Source: an uncultured Rhodospirillales bacterium (lineage in GTDB: Bacteria > Pseudomonadota > Alphaproteobacteria > CAAGCB01 > CAG-977). Taken from it: a DNA stretch of 55,427 nt. The stretch spans positions 1 through 55,427 of the forward strand of contig CACYSU010000015.1 of NCBI GenBank assembly GCA_902777205.1, written 5' to 3'. Shown here in pieces: positions 32,161-40,243 of the stretch; position 1 is the stretch's first letter, and each line of letters begins with the position of its first letter. Below the pieces are notes generated by a model. The model made no database searches. It saw only the letters and a program-made list of their open reading frames with translations, and was not told where the DNA came from. The translations under genes and the position numbers were made by a program.

Positions 32161-32840
32161 TCTTCGCCCTTGAACCCCGTCGCGACGACGTAAAATTCGG
32201 ATGATTCCTTGCGGCTGGCGGGCGGCTTGGCGTGCTTGATAACCTTGAATTTCCGCTTCATTTCGTTCAGCAGGTTCTGTTCCGTCCCGCCTTGAAAAAT
32301 CTTCGCCACGAACACGCCGTCCGGATTTAAAATCTCGCACGCGAAAGCGTACGCCGTTTCCAGCAGCCCCATAATGCGCAAATGGTCGATGTCTTTCATC
32401 CCCGTCGTGTTGGGCGCCATATCGCTCAGCACCACGTCGGCCTTGTGCCCGCCCAGCATTTCTTTCAGCACGTCGGGCGCGCGATCGTCCAAAAAGTCCA
32501 GCTGCGTCGTTTTCGCCCCCGCGATCGGCGCCATTTCCAACAAATCAAGTCCGACGACCAGCGGGTTTTCCGGCGTCGATTTCACGCGTTTAACCGCGAT
32601 CTGCGTCCACCCCCCGGGCGCCGCGCCCAAATCGACGACGCGCTTTCCGGCCGCCAAAAAGCGGAATTTGTCGTCCAGCTCGATCAGCTTGAACGCCGAA
32701 CGCGCGCGGTATCCTTCCTGTTTGGCCATGGCGACATAGGGGTCGTTCAGCTGCCGCTGCAGCCATTGCGTTGACGCGGACGACCGCTTTTTCGCCGTTT
32801 TGACGTAGGTTTTCAACATATGGGCGTTAGGCTGTTTCAT
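32157..32840 (-). CDS. rlmE: 23S rRNA (uridine-2'-O)-methyltransferase RlmE (FtsJ)
   Basis: A 227-residue RrmJ/FtsJ enzyme that methylates U2552 in the 23S A loop. Basic N-terminal 'WLQRQLNDPYVAMAKQEGYR' and 'RSAFKLIELDDKF' bind rRNA; 'VVDLGAAPGGWTQIA' is the SAM loop; the K-D-K-E tetrad can be placed at Lys of 'RSAFK', Asp of 'VLSDMAPNTTG', Lys of 'FVAKIFQGG' and Glu of 'SSEFYVVATGF'. ATG 32840 overlaps the ppx stop by 4 bp, and its own stop overlaps the rsmB start by 4 bp. Confidence 0.96.
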   Translation of the reverse strand: MKQPNAHMLKTYVKTAKKRSSASTQWLQRQLNDPYVAMAKQEGYRARSAFKLIELDDKFRFLAAGKRVVDLGAAPGGWTQIAVKRVKSTPENPLVVGLDLLEMAPIAGAKTTQLDFLDDRAPDVLKEMLGGHKADVVLSDMAPNTTGMKDIDHLRIMGLLETAYAFACEILNPDGVFVAKIFQGGTEQNLLNEMKRKFKVIKHAKPPASRKESSEFYVVATGFKGEE

Positions 32841-33877
32841 TTCTTTTCCGTTCCCGAATTGGATTGACGTATCAAGTCCATGACGATTCCTTCGCGCAAA
32901 CCGCGGTCGGCGATCGTGATTTCCCCGATCGGCCACATTTCGCAAATCCCCTGCAAAATCGCGCACCCCGGCAAAGACAGGTCGGCGCGCTGGGGCCCGA
33001 TGCACGGGTGTTTTTCCTTTTCCGCGTAAGGCAGCTTTTCCAGCTTGCGTTTCGCTTTGACCAAATCGTCGAAGCTCAGCGCCATGCCGTCCACCACCGC
33101 GCGGTTATACACGGGCAGCCCCAAATGGAACGCCCCGATCGTCGTCGCCGTTCCCGACATGGCGATCATCTGCACGTCGCTTTGCTCGATCACTTTTAAA
33201 ATGCCGTAGCGTTCCTCGAACGGCTGCAGATAGGACAGAACCTTTTTCACGACCGCCCGATACGCCGCCGAAGACAACCCTTTGCCGGTAAAAGCTTCGG
33301 ACACCGTGATCACCCCCAGCGGAAACGACAGGACGCCTTCAATATGCGCGCGGTTGCGTTCGTCGATATTCGCCCACGAAACCTCGGTCGAACCGCCGCC
33401 GATGTCGAACACCAGCGCGTGGCGGATGTCGCGGTTGATCAGCGGCACACATCCCGAAACCCCCAGCCGGCATTCCTCTTCAAACGAAATGATTTCCAGA
33501 TCCAGCCCCGTTTCCCGTTTCACGCGGGCGACGAAATCCGCCCCGTTTTTCGCGCGGCGGCAAGCTTCGGTCGCCACGAAACGCATGCGGACGGTTTTGT
33601 ATTTTTCCAGCTTTCTGACGCACAGTTTCAGCGCGGAAATCGTGCGTTTCACGGCGCGTTCGGACAAAACGCCGTCGCTGACCAGCCCTTCGCCCAAACG
33701 GGTGATGCGGGAAAAGGTTTCCTTGACGGCAAACCCCGTCGGCGTCGGCGTCGCGATCAACAAACGGCAATTCGTCGTCCCCAAATCAATGGCGGCGAAA
33801 ACGGGCGACTGCGGCCTTTTGTCCCTGTTGGCCGCCGGCCGGCGTTTTCCGTAATGTTTTCCGTCCTTTTTATTCAC
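32837..33877 (-). CDS. ppx: Ppx/GppA-family exopolyphosphatase
   Basis: A 346-residue member of the Ppx/GppA ASKHA phosphatases, which remove phosphate from polyphosphate or pppGpp. 'AAIDLGTTNCRLLIATPT' is phosphate loop 1, 'RFVATEACRRAKN' the next conserved element, 'IISFEEECRLGVSGC' follows, and 'ALVFDIGGGSTEVS' is phosphate loop 2. It lacks the C-terminal HD domain of E. coli Ppx, as is normal for the short alphaproteobacterial form. The start is uncertain: GTG 33877 with a tight GGGG ahead, or TTG 33910. First of the three-gene operon with rlmE and rsmB, joined by 4-bp overlaps. Confidence 0.9.
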   Translation of the reverse strand: MNKKDGKHYGKRRPAANRDKRPQSPVFAAIDLGTTNCRLLIATPTPTGFAVKETFSRITRLGEGLVSDGVLSERAVKRTISALKLCVRKLEKYKTVRMRFVATEACRRAKNGADFVARVKRETGLDLEIISFEEECRLGVSGCVPLINRDIRHALVFDIGGGSTEVSWANIDERNRAHIEGVLSFPLGVITVSEAFTGKGLSSAAYRAVVKKVLSYLQPFEERYGILKVIEQSDVQMIAMSGTATTIGAFHLGLPVYNRAVVDGMALSFDDLVKAKRKLEKLPYAEKEKHPCIGPQRADLSLPGCAILQGICEMWPIGEITIADRGLREGIVMDLIRQSNSGTEKK

Positions 33878-33945
33878 GTTTCCCCGCGATGAAAAAATTG
33901 CATTTTGCAATATAGTGGATTTTGCCCCGCAACGTACAGTCTTTT

Positions 33946-36144
33946 TTAAAAAAAGCTGTACGGGTCGATGTCCGTCTGCACCCGAACCGACGACGGCAGG
34001 GAAACGCGCGCCAGCCAGTTTTGCAAAACGTCTTGGATTTTCACGCGCCGCCCCGTTTGCAGCAGCAGGCGATAGCGGTACTTTCCCCGCAGCAAAGCCA
34101 GCGGCGCGGGCGTAGGCCCCAGCACACGCACCCCGTCGCCCGCCGGCGCGCTCCGTCCCAGCGTTTGCGCCGCGCGTTCGGCGGCCTCTTGCGACGCGGA
34201 GCTGACGACGACGCCGGCCAAACGTCCGAACGGCGGCATTTTCAGCAATTCGCGCGTTTGGATTTCGACATTCAAAAAATCGTCCGCGCTGCCGGTTTTC
34301 AACGCCTGCATAATATTATTGTCCGGATCGAACGTTTGCAAAAAGACGTGTCCTTTTTTATCGGCGCGCCCCGCGCGTCCCGCGACCTGATGCAGCATCT
34401 GGAACGTCCGTTCCCCCGCGCGCAGATCACCGCCGGCCAATCCCAGATCCGCGTCAACCACGCCGACCAAAGTCAAATCGGGGAAGTGGTGGCCTTTGGT
34501 CAAAATCTGCGTTCCGATCACGATATCGACTTCGTGGTCGTGGATTTGGCGCATCAGCTCGGCCATTTCCGCGGCCGTCGCGTTCAAATCGCCCGAAACG
34601 ACCAATCGCCGGACATCCGGAAAACGCGCGCCGATTTCTTCGTTGATGCGTTCGACGCCGGGGCCGCACGACGCCAGCTCGCCCTCCTCCCCGCAAACGG
34701 GACACGCGTCCGGCACGGGAATGTGATAGCCGCAATGGTGACATTCCAGCCGCCGGCCGTTCCTGTGTTCCACCAGCCACGCCGAACAGTTCGGGCATTG
34801 GAACCGGTGGCCGCATTTCCGGCACAGCACCAACGGCGCGTATCCCCGCCGGTTCAAAAACAGCAGCGCCTGCTCCCCGCGTTCCAGCGTCCGGCCGATT
34901 TCGCCCAACAACACCGGCGACAGGAAACTTTTCTCCCCCGCCCTGTTTTCGGGCGGACAGCGGCGCATATCAATCAGGTCGATCGACGGCATGACGGCGT
35001 TTCCGAAACGGTCGGGCAGGACGACTTCGCGGTATTTGCCGTTTTGCACGTTGACCCGCGTTTCCAGCGACGGCGTCGCCGAAGACAAAACGATCGGAAT
35101 GTTTTCGATTTTCGCGCGCACAACGGCCATGTCCCGCGCCTGATAGATCACGCCGTCCTCTTGTTTATAAGACGGGTCGTGCTCTTCATCGACGATGATC
35201 GCGCCCAATTCGGAAAACGGCAGGAACAAAGCCGACCGCGCGCCGGCCAACACGCGGACTTCGCCGTTCAAAACCGCTTTCCACGTTTCGCGGCGCACGC
35301 GTTGGGACAAATCGGAATGCCACAGCGCGGGCATCACGCCGAACCGCCGCCGGAACCGTTCCAGCCATTGCCCCGTCAGCCCGATTTCCGGCAGCAGGAT
35401 CAACGCCTGCCGCCCTTGGTTCAGCGCGGCCGCGATCATGTCGAAATAAACCTCGGTCTTGCCCGAACCCGTCACGCCGTTCAACACCGTCACGGAAAAA
35501 CCGTTTCCCACCGCGCCGGACAAAACGTCGGCCGCCGCCCGCTGCCCGTCGGACAAAGCCACGGCCGCGGCGTCGGTTCGCGGCGTTTCAAAAACCGACG
35601 GCTTGATCTTTTCGCTTTTCAACGCCCCGCCGCGCGCCAGCCCCGTCACCACCGACGGCGTCACGCCGGCCGCGCGGGCGATTTCCGCGGCGGTTTGCGG
35701 CGCATCCGTCAAAACGTCCAACACTTTTTGCCGCGCGGCGGTCATCCGGACAGACGGCGGAACGGTGTCCGCCCTGACATACCCCGTCGTTTCCCCGACG
35801 CCGGTGAACGCGTCGTCAACGCTCATCGCCATTTTCAAAACGGCGCCCGCGGACGACAAAGTGTATCCCGCGACCCAGTCGATCAGCCGCCGGTTCGATT
35901 CGGTCAAGGGCGGCAGGGCGCAAACGCGCGAAACATTTCTGATTTTCGATTCGTCCAGATCGGATTTTTCCGCCGTGTCCCAAACGACGCCGGTCATCGT
36001 CCGATTACCGAAAGGAACGCGGACGAAATCGCCTTTTTCAGGCGGGACAAGGCTTTCGGGGCACGCGTAATCGAACGCGCCCGACAGCGGCAACGGCAAT
36101 AAAACCCGCAAAAGTTTTTTATTTGATTGATTCTTGTCCGACAT
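33946..36144 (-). CDS. priA: Primosomal replication-restart helicase PriA
   Basis: A 732-residue PriA, usual length. The N-terminal DNA-binding domain begins near 'RVLLPLPLSGAFDYA'. Helicase Walker A is 'NGVTGSGKTEVYFD', the DEEH box is 'IIVDEEHDPSYKQ', and 'LSSATPSLET' is motif III. The zinc region has four CxxC pairs: 'CRKCGHRFQCPNC', 'CHHCGYHIPVPDACPVCG'. It reloads the replisome at stalled forks. ATG 36144 matches the usual start; TTG 36171 is in frame. It is divergent from the transaldolase gene. Confidence 0.96.
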   Translation of the reverse strand: MSDKNQSNKKLLRVLLPLPLSGAFDYACPESLVPPEKGDFVRVPFGNRTMTGVVWDTAEKSDLDESKIRNVSRVCALPPLTESNRRLIDWVAGYTLSSAGAVLKMAMSVDDAFTGVGETTGYVRADTVPPSVRMTAARQKVLDVLTDAPQTAAEIARAAGVTPSVVTGLARGGALKSEKIKPSVFETPRTDAAAVALSDGQRAAADVLSGAVGNGFSVTVLNGVTGSGKTEVYFDMIAAALNQGRQALILLPEIGLTGQWLERFRRRFGVMPALWHSDLSQRVRRETWKAVLNGEVRVLAGARSALFLPFSELGAIIVDEEHDPSYKQEDGVIYQARDMAVVRAKIENIPIVLSSATPSLETRVNVQNGKYREVVLPDRFGNAVMPSIDLIDMRRCPPENRAGEKSFLSPVLLGEIGRTLERGEQALLFLNRRGYAPLVLCRKCGHRFQCPNCSAWLVEHRNGRRLECHHCGYHIPVPDACPVCGEEGELASCGPGVERINEEIGARFPDVRRLVVSGDLNATAAEMAELMRQIHDHEVDIVIGTQILTKGHHFPDLTLVGVVDADLGLAGGDLRAGERTFQMLHQVAGRAGRADKKGHVFLQTFDPDNNIMQALKTGSADDFLNVEIQTRELLKMPPFGRLAGVVVSSASQEAAERAAQTLGRSAPAGDGVRVLGPTPAPLALLRGKYRYRLLLQTGRRVKIQDVLQNWLARVSLPSSVRVQTDIDPYSFF

Positions 36145-36199
36145 TTCCTTACACTCTTTAATCAGTTTCAATCTACTAACTTTAGGGTGAGATACTCAA

Positions 36200-36856
36200 A
36201 TGAAATTTTTTATCGACACAGCTGATTTGAACGAAATCAAAGATCTGGCTGCCACCGGCATGGTTGACGGCGTCACGACGAACCCGTCTTTGGCCGCCAA
36301 ACAGGGTATGAACTTCAAAGAACTGATCGGCGAAGTCTGCAAGGTCGTTTCCGGCCCCGTTTCCGCCGAAGTCACCGCTTTGGATTACGAAACGATGATG
36401 AAAGAAGCCGAAGTTCTGCGTAAAATCGCCCGCAACGTCACGATCAAGGTTCCCCTGACGCAGGACGGCTTGAAAGTTTGCCGCGCCCTGTCTTCCGAAG
36501 GGACGATGGTCAACGTGACGTTGTGCTTCACCTGCGGTCAGGCCATTCTGGCCGCCAAAGCCGGCGCGACGTTCGTTTCCCCGTTCGTCGGCCGTCTGGA
36601 CGATCTGGGCGTCAACGGTATGCAGCTGATTGAAGACATCCGTATGGTCTATGACAACTACGACAACTTCAAAACGCAGATTTTGGTCGCTTCCGTCCGT
36701 TCGCCGGAACACGTCATCAACGCCGGAAAGATCGGTGCCGACGTGATCACGGCTCCTCCCAAAGTGATTCGCCAGCTGTACCATCATCCGCTGACGGACG
36801 CGGGATTGAAGACGTTTGCCGAAGACTGGGCAAAAACAGGTCAGTCGATTCTGTAA
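36200..36856 (+). CDS. tal: Small transaldolase / fructose-6-phosphate aldolase family
   Basis: A 218-residue enzyme of the short transaldolase subfamily (TalC/FSA type). '[14 protein letters not shown]' and '[15 protein letters not shown]' open the barrel; the Schiff-base Lys is in '[14 protein letters not shown]'; '[20 protein letters not shown]' (in pieces) and '[11 protein letters not shown]' follow. It transfers dihydroxyacetone units in the non-oxidative pentose phosphate pathway. True FSA activity cannot be told from the sequence. AGGGTGAGA lies about 8-14 bases before ATG. Its base usage suggests high expression. The gene sits between priA and xerC, an order seen in alphaproteobacteria. 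Confidence 0.94.
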   Translation: MKFFIDTADLNEIKDLAATGMVDGVTTNPSLAAKQGMNFKELIGEVCKVVSGPVSAEVTALDYETMMKEAEVLRKIARNVTIKVPLTQDGLKVCRALSSEGTMVNVTLCFTCGQAILAAKAGATFVSPFVGRLDDLGVNGMQLIEDIRMVYDNYDNFKTQILVASVRSPEHVINAGKIGADVITAPPKVIRQLYHHPLTDAGLKTFAEDWAKTGQSIL

Positions 36857-36889
36857 GCCGGTTATTTTTTGTTAAACGTTATCCGTTAA

Positions 36890-36919
36890 AATCCGGGAGA
36901 GAAATTCCCCGGATTTTTT
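36890..36919 (+). terminator. Terminator of the transaldolase gene
   Basis: AATCCGGG (36890-36897), loop, CCCGGATT (36908-36915), then TTTT, just ahead of the recombinase gene. Confidence 0.85.
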
Positions 36920-36931
36920 GAAAGAAGAATC

Positions 36932-37894
36932 ATGGCCAAGCTGTATGAACCTCAAAACGTTGTGATCAACTATGCCGCCGACGGGCGGCTGAAAACGGCG
37001 ATTGAGGAATGGCAACGCTGGCTGGCGACCGAACGCCGGTGTTCGGGACACACGGCGGCGGCCTATGGTCGGGATCTGGCGTTTTTTTTGCGTTTTGTAC
37101 AGGATTATACAGCCGAAACACCGTCTTTCGCCGTGTTGCAAAAAATGGAAGTCACCGATTTCCGCGCTTATCTGGCCGCCAGAACGCAGGAAGGAATCGG
37201 CCGGACGTCTTTGGCGCGCAATATGTCGACTCTGCGCAACTTTTTTAAATTTTTAGAGCGCAACGCCCTGCTGTCCAATCCGGCCGTCAATGTTATTCAT
37301 TCGCCTTCGGTTCCCAAAGCTTTGCCTAAACCGCTGACAAGAGAACAGGCGTTTAACGTCATCAAAACGGCCGGCGAACTGCAAGAGGACGGCTGGCTGA
37401 AAAAACGCGACATGGCCTTTGTCACTTTGCTGTACGGTTGCGGACTGCGTATCGGAGAAGCCGTATCGCTGGATGTCGCCGACCGTCCCAAATCCGACAT
37501 GATGACCGTCGTCGGCAAAGGACAAAAAGAACGCGTCGTCCCGGTTTTGCCGATTGTCCGGGAAATGATCAACGCCTATTTAAAAGAACGCCCGGACGGC
37601 GCGCCGGACAATTCTCCTTTGTTCATCGGCGCGCGCGGCGAACGGGTCAATCCCGGCGTTATGCAGCGTCAAATGCGCAAAATCCGCGATATGCTGGGTC
37701 TGCCCGAAACGGCGACGCCGCACGCCCTGCGCCACAGTTTTGCCACTCATCTGTTATCCGGCGGCGGCGATCTGCGTACCATTCAGGAACTGTTGGGGCA
37801 TTCGTCGCTGTCCACAACCCAACGTTACACCGGCTTGGATTCCGACAGAATGATGGACATTTACACACACGCCCACCCGCGCGCAAAAAAGTAA
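36932..37894 (+). CDS. xerC: Tyrosine recombinase XerC
   Basis: A 320-residue tyrosine recombinase. The N-terminal SAM-like domain has 'AIEEWQRWLATERRCSGHTA'. The catalytic residues are R in 'GCGLRIGEAVSLDV', K in 'VVGKGQKERVVPV', H-x-x-R in 'HALRHSFATHLL', H in 'LLGHSSLSTTQ' and the nucleophile Y in 'QRYTGLD'. It should resolve chromosome dimers at dif with XerD. Position beside priA and transaldolase favours the housekeeping XerC over a phage integrase, and no att-like repeats are nearby. The ribosome binding site is weak (AAGAAG). Confidence 0.93.
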   Translation: MAKLYEPQNVVINYAADGRLKTAIEEWQRWLATERRCSGHTAAAYGRDLAFFLRFVQDYTAETPSFAVLQKMEVTDFRAYLAARTQEGIGRTSLARNMSTLRNFFKFLERNALLSNPAVNVIHSPSVPKALPKPLTREQAFNVIKTAGELQEDGWLKKRDMAFVTLLYGCGLRIGEAVSLDVADRPKSDMMTVVGKGQKERVVPVLPIVREMINAYLKERPDGAPDNSPLFIGARGERVNPGVMQRQMRKIRDMLGLPETATPHALRHSFATHLLSGGGDLRTIQELLGHSSLSTTQRYTGLDSDRMMDIYTHAHPRAKK

Positions 37895-37905
37895 AGGAAT
37901 ATTTT

Positions 37906-38505
37906 ATGGATTCGTTCTTTTTCCTTCTTTTCGCTTTGTTTCCTTTTTACCCGATCGGGATTGCCTACCTGATTCTCCGCCTGACAAAAAAACTTACGCC
38001 GGAAACATTCTCCAGACTGAAATTAATCTTGGCCTGTTTTGCCGCCGTTACGGGCTGGTTTTATTTTTTTGAAGATAAACAAACCGTTTTTGAATGTCGG
38101 AACCCTTCTTTAACCTGCGTCTATTACCATTCAACGATTGCCGATCCGAAACTGCGTTTTGTGCGTTCGTTTAATCTGAACGGCCTAAAAGAAATTGAAT
38201 TAAAAAGGGTAAAACGCCGCAGCGGAAAATATTCCACCCGTACCGTTTATAAAATCGTGTTTCATTCGGAAACGGAGCAGAATGAGTTTCCCAAGACTTT
38301 TGATATTGAAGATTGGGCGCAGGAAGAAATCGGGAAAATCAATCGTTTTTTACAAGACGGCAAGAAACAACGCTATGTTTATCGGGAAGGACGCGAAGAA
38401 ATAGATGTGTTTGATCAAGGAATCAAATTCGACTTTTTCTTTACAACAGCCGCATTCATATGCTGGTGTTTATATGACTGGAAAAAGAAACGCCGATATG
38501 CTTAA
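37906..38505 (+). CDS. Hypothetical membrane protein, first of a paralogous pair
   Basis: A 199-residue protein that I do not recognise. It has helices at about 4-25 ('FFLLFALFPFYPIGIAYLIL'), 37-54 ('LILACFAAVTGWFYFF') and a third near the C-terminus ('FFFTTAAFICWCLYDW'). Between them lies a soluble domain: 'TVFECRNPSLTCVYYHST', 'LRFVRSFNLNGLKEIELKRVKRR', ending 'QRYVYREG'. The two Cys of the first motif recur in the next gene and may form a disulfide in the periplasm. AAAGGAAT precedes ATG 37906; the open frame upstream lies inside xerC. The next gene overlaps by 8 bp, and the pair is a duplication. Confidence 0.7.
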   Translation: MDSFFFLLFALFPFYPIGIAYLILRLTKKLTPETFSRLKLILACFAAVTGWFYFFEDKQTVFECRNPSLTCVYYHSTIADPKLRFVRSFNLNGLKEIELKRVKRRSGKYSTRTVYKIVFHSETEQNEFPKTFDIEDWAQEEIGKINRFLQDGKKQRYVYREGREEIDVFDQGIKFDFFFTTAAFICWCLYDWKKKRRYA

Positions 38506-38878
38506 AGCACTCAGTATACTTTTAGCCTGTATTATCGTCATCGGATATCATGTTTTTTTTGATGACGCGCAGATATTTTTTGAATGTCGCAAGGATACGG
38601 CGCAATGTGTTTTTTTTCATACAACGTATGCCAATAAATCGATCCGGCATGTTAAAACTTATGATATTTCGACATTGAAAGAGGTAGTTGTGGAACGGCG
38701 CCGGAAATTAATTGCGGGCAGAGGGTGCAGTCATAAATATTATGTCGTCCGTTTTATGACAAACGAACCGTTTGAGCTGCCCGAACAGTTTTCCGGCGAA
38801 TCTCGCGCGCAAAAAACAGCGAACAAAATAAAAGATTTTCTTTCTTCCGATCAACAACGATATTTGTACACGAAGTAA
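38498..38878 (+). CDS. Hypothetical membrane-anchored protein, second of a paralogous pair
   Basis: A 126-residue paralogue of the preceding protein, reduced to one N-terminal helix ('ALSILLACIIVIGYHVFF') and the shared domain. It has 'IFFECRKDTAQCVFFHTT', 'IRHVKTYDISTLKEVVVERRRK' and 'FLSSDQQRYLY', each matching its neighbour in order. The start is ATG 38498, overlapping the upstream stop by 8 bp, or ATG 38474, which adds 'MTGKRNAD'; neither has a strong ribosome binding site. It is probably translated by coupling. It faces marC with only nine bases between the stops. Function unknown. Confidence 0.62.
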   Translation: MLKALSILLACIIVIGYHVFFDDAQIFFECRKDTAQCVFFHTTYANKSIRHVKTYDISTLKEVVVERRRKLIAGRGCSHKYYVVRFMTNEPFELPEQFSGESRAQKTANKIKDFLSSDQQRYLYTK

Positions 38879-38887
38879 ACCGCTTCT

Positions 38888-39520
38888 TTATCCAATCCAA
38901 GCGGGGAACATCGCGCGCAGGGAAGTATATATGAATTCGATTCCCAAAGCGGACAGCAGCATACCGCACAAACGTCCCAAAATGTTCAAACCGGTTTGAC
39001 CGAGAACGGAGGCGATTTTGTCGGCGACGCGCAAAAGAAGCCAAGCGACAACGGCAACGGCGACGGCGGCGCTGCAAACGGCCATAATGTGGAGGACGCT
39101 TTTATCGACCTCGGTCGCGATGACCATGGCGGAAATGGCGCCCGGACCGGAAATGATGGGGATGGCCAGCGGCATGACGCCGATGGCGTCGCGGGATTCG
39201 GCTTCGGCCTCTTCTTCTTTGGTATGACGTTTTTCGGACGCTTTCATCATGCCGAACGCGATGGTGATCAGCAGGATGCCGCCGGCGATACGGAACGAGT
39301 TAAGGCTGATGCCGAACACGTCCAAAAGCGCGCTGCCGAAAAAGGCGGAACACAGCAGAATGCACGCGACGGCGACGCCGGTTTGGCGGGCGATCCCCGA
39401 TTTTTCGCGGGTGCCCATGCCGTCCGTCAGATTCAAAAACACGGGAATGGCGGATTGCGGGGCGCAAACGGCCAGCATCGCCAACGTAAAATGCAGAAAA
39501 TCTAAAAACCAAGCTACCAT
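38888..39520 (-). CDS. MarC-family integral membrane protein
   Basis: A 210-residue inner-membrane protein with six predicted helices: 'FTLAMLAVCAPQSAIPVFLNL', 'GVAVACILLCSAFFGSALLD', 'SFRIAGGILLITIAFGMM', then after a charged cytoplasmic loop ('EKRHTKEEEAEAESRD') 'MPLAIPIISGPGAISAMVIA', 'IMAVCSAAVAVAVVAWLLLR' and 'GRLCGMLLSALGIEFIY'. 'PLAIPIISGPGAI' is the MarC signature. The family's transport role is not settled; it does not seem to cause multidrug resistance itself. The stop is nine bases from the convergent gene, and no terminator is visible. Confidence 0.9.
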   Translation of the reverse strand: MVAWFLDFLHFTLAMLAVCAPQSAIPVFLNLTDGMGTREKSGIARQTGVAVACILLCSAFFGSALLDVFGISLNSFRIAGGILLITIAFGMMKASEKRHTKEEEAEAESRDAIGVMPLAIPIISGPGAISAMVIATEVDKSVLHIMAVCSAAVAVAVVAWLLLRVADKIASVLGQTGLNILGRLCGMLLSALGIEFIYTSLRAMFPAWIG

Positions 39521-39589
39521 TTGAAAACCGCCGAACGTTTAGAGTCTGTATTCAGTATTATCATCTTTCGCAAAAAGAGGAAAGCTGAT

Positions 39590-39612
39590 AAAATCACAGG
39601 CGTGATTTTTTT
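39590..39612 (+). promoter_or_regulatory. Hairpin or operator upstream of the nitroreductase gene
   Basis: AAAATCAC (39590-39597), AGGC, GTGATTTT (39602-39609), followed by further T. It lies between the divergent marC and nitroreductase genes, so it is either a terminator-like attenuator in the nitroreductase leader or a palindromic operator. Confidence 0.5.
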
Positions 39613-39627
39613 GAAAAGAGGCTTGCC

Positions 39628-40143
39628 ATGGAATTGATGCAAGGATTGATCACGCGCCGCAGTGTCCGCCAATACACGGATCAACGCGTTTCCGACGCCG
39701 ACATCACGGAAATCGTCACGGCGGGGATGTACGCCCCCAGCGCGCGCCACCAGCTGATTTGGGAATTCGTCGTCATTACGGACAGGGAAAAACTAAAAAA
39801 ACTGTCCGAAGGGCTGCATACCGCGCCGATGGCGAAATCGGCGGCGTTTGGAGTGGCCGTTTGCGCCGATTTGTCCCGCGCGGCGTCGCCCGATTATTGG
39901 GATCAGGATTGCGCGGCGGCGACACAGAACATTTTGCTGGCCTGCCACGATAAGGGATTGGGCGCGGTGTGGGTCGGAATGTATCCGCACGCCGAACGCG
40001 AAGACGTTGTGAAAGGGATTTGCGGCATTCCCGCGGAAATCAGGGTGCAATCCCTGATTCTTGCCGGACACCCCGCCGCCCCCGCCAGACAGGAGGACCG
40101 GTTCGACGAACATAAAATCCGTTTCAACGATTGGAACGATTGA
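39628..40143 (+). CDS. Nitroreductase-family FMN oxidoreductase
   Basis: A 171-residue short nitroreductase. 'LITRRSVRQYTDQRVSDADI' is the FMN-binding opening, 'GMYAPSARHQLIWEFVVIT' the next flavin segment, and 'GLGAVWVGMYP' plus 'IRVQSLILAGHP' the C-terminal flavin contacts. These homodimers reduce nitro groups, quinones or flavins with NAD(P)H; the true substrate is unknown. ATG 39628 is preceded by AGAGG. A hairpin sits in its leader. Together with the flavodoxin-like gene at 16965 it adds to the window's flavin-reductase content. Confidence 0.9.
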   Translation: MELMQGLITRRSVRQYTDQRVSDADITEIVTAGMYAPSARHQLIWEFVVITDREKLKKLSEGLHTAPMAKSAAFGVAVCADLSRAASPDYWDQDCAAATQNILLACHDKGLGAVWVGMYPHAEREDVVKGICGIPAEIRVQSLILAGHPAAPARQEDRFDEHKIRFNDWND

Positions 40144-40178
40144 GCTTCCGCGATATTTTTCTATTGACAACGGGGTCG

Positions 40179-40211
40179 GGGCTTGCCACTTTTTTACGGA
40201 AGGGCAAGCCC
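40179..40211 (+). repeat. Inverted repeat upstream of the ATP-grasp gene
   Basis: GGGCTTGCC (40179-40187) and GGCAAGCCC (40203-40211) form a 9-bp stem around a 15-base T/A-rich loop. No T tract follows. TTGACA occurs just before (40164-40169) and just after (40212-40217) it. It is probably a regulatory leader hairpin or operator of the ATP-grasp/esterase operon. Confidence 0.5.
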
Positions 40212-40243
40212 TTGACATAAAATCCGTTTAGGACACTTTGAAA

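Noticed and set aside
36932-37894. Tyrosine recombinase as integrase of a mobile element
   Set aside because: The position beside priA and transaldolase and the XerC-like motifs fit the housekeeping enzyme; no att-like direct repeats were seen.
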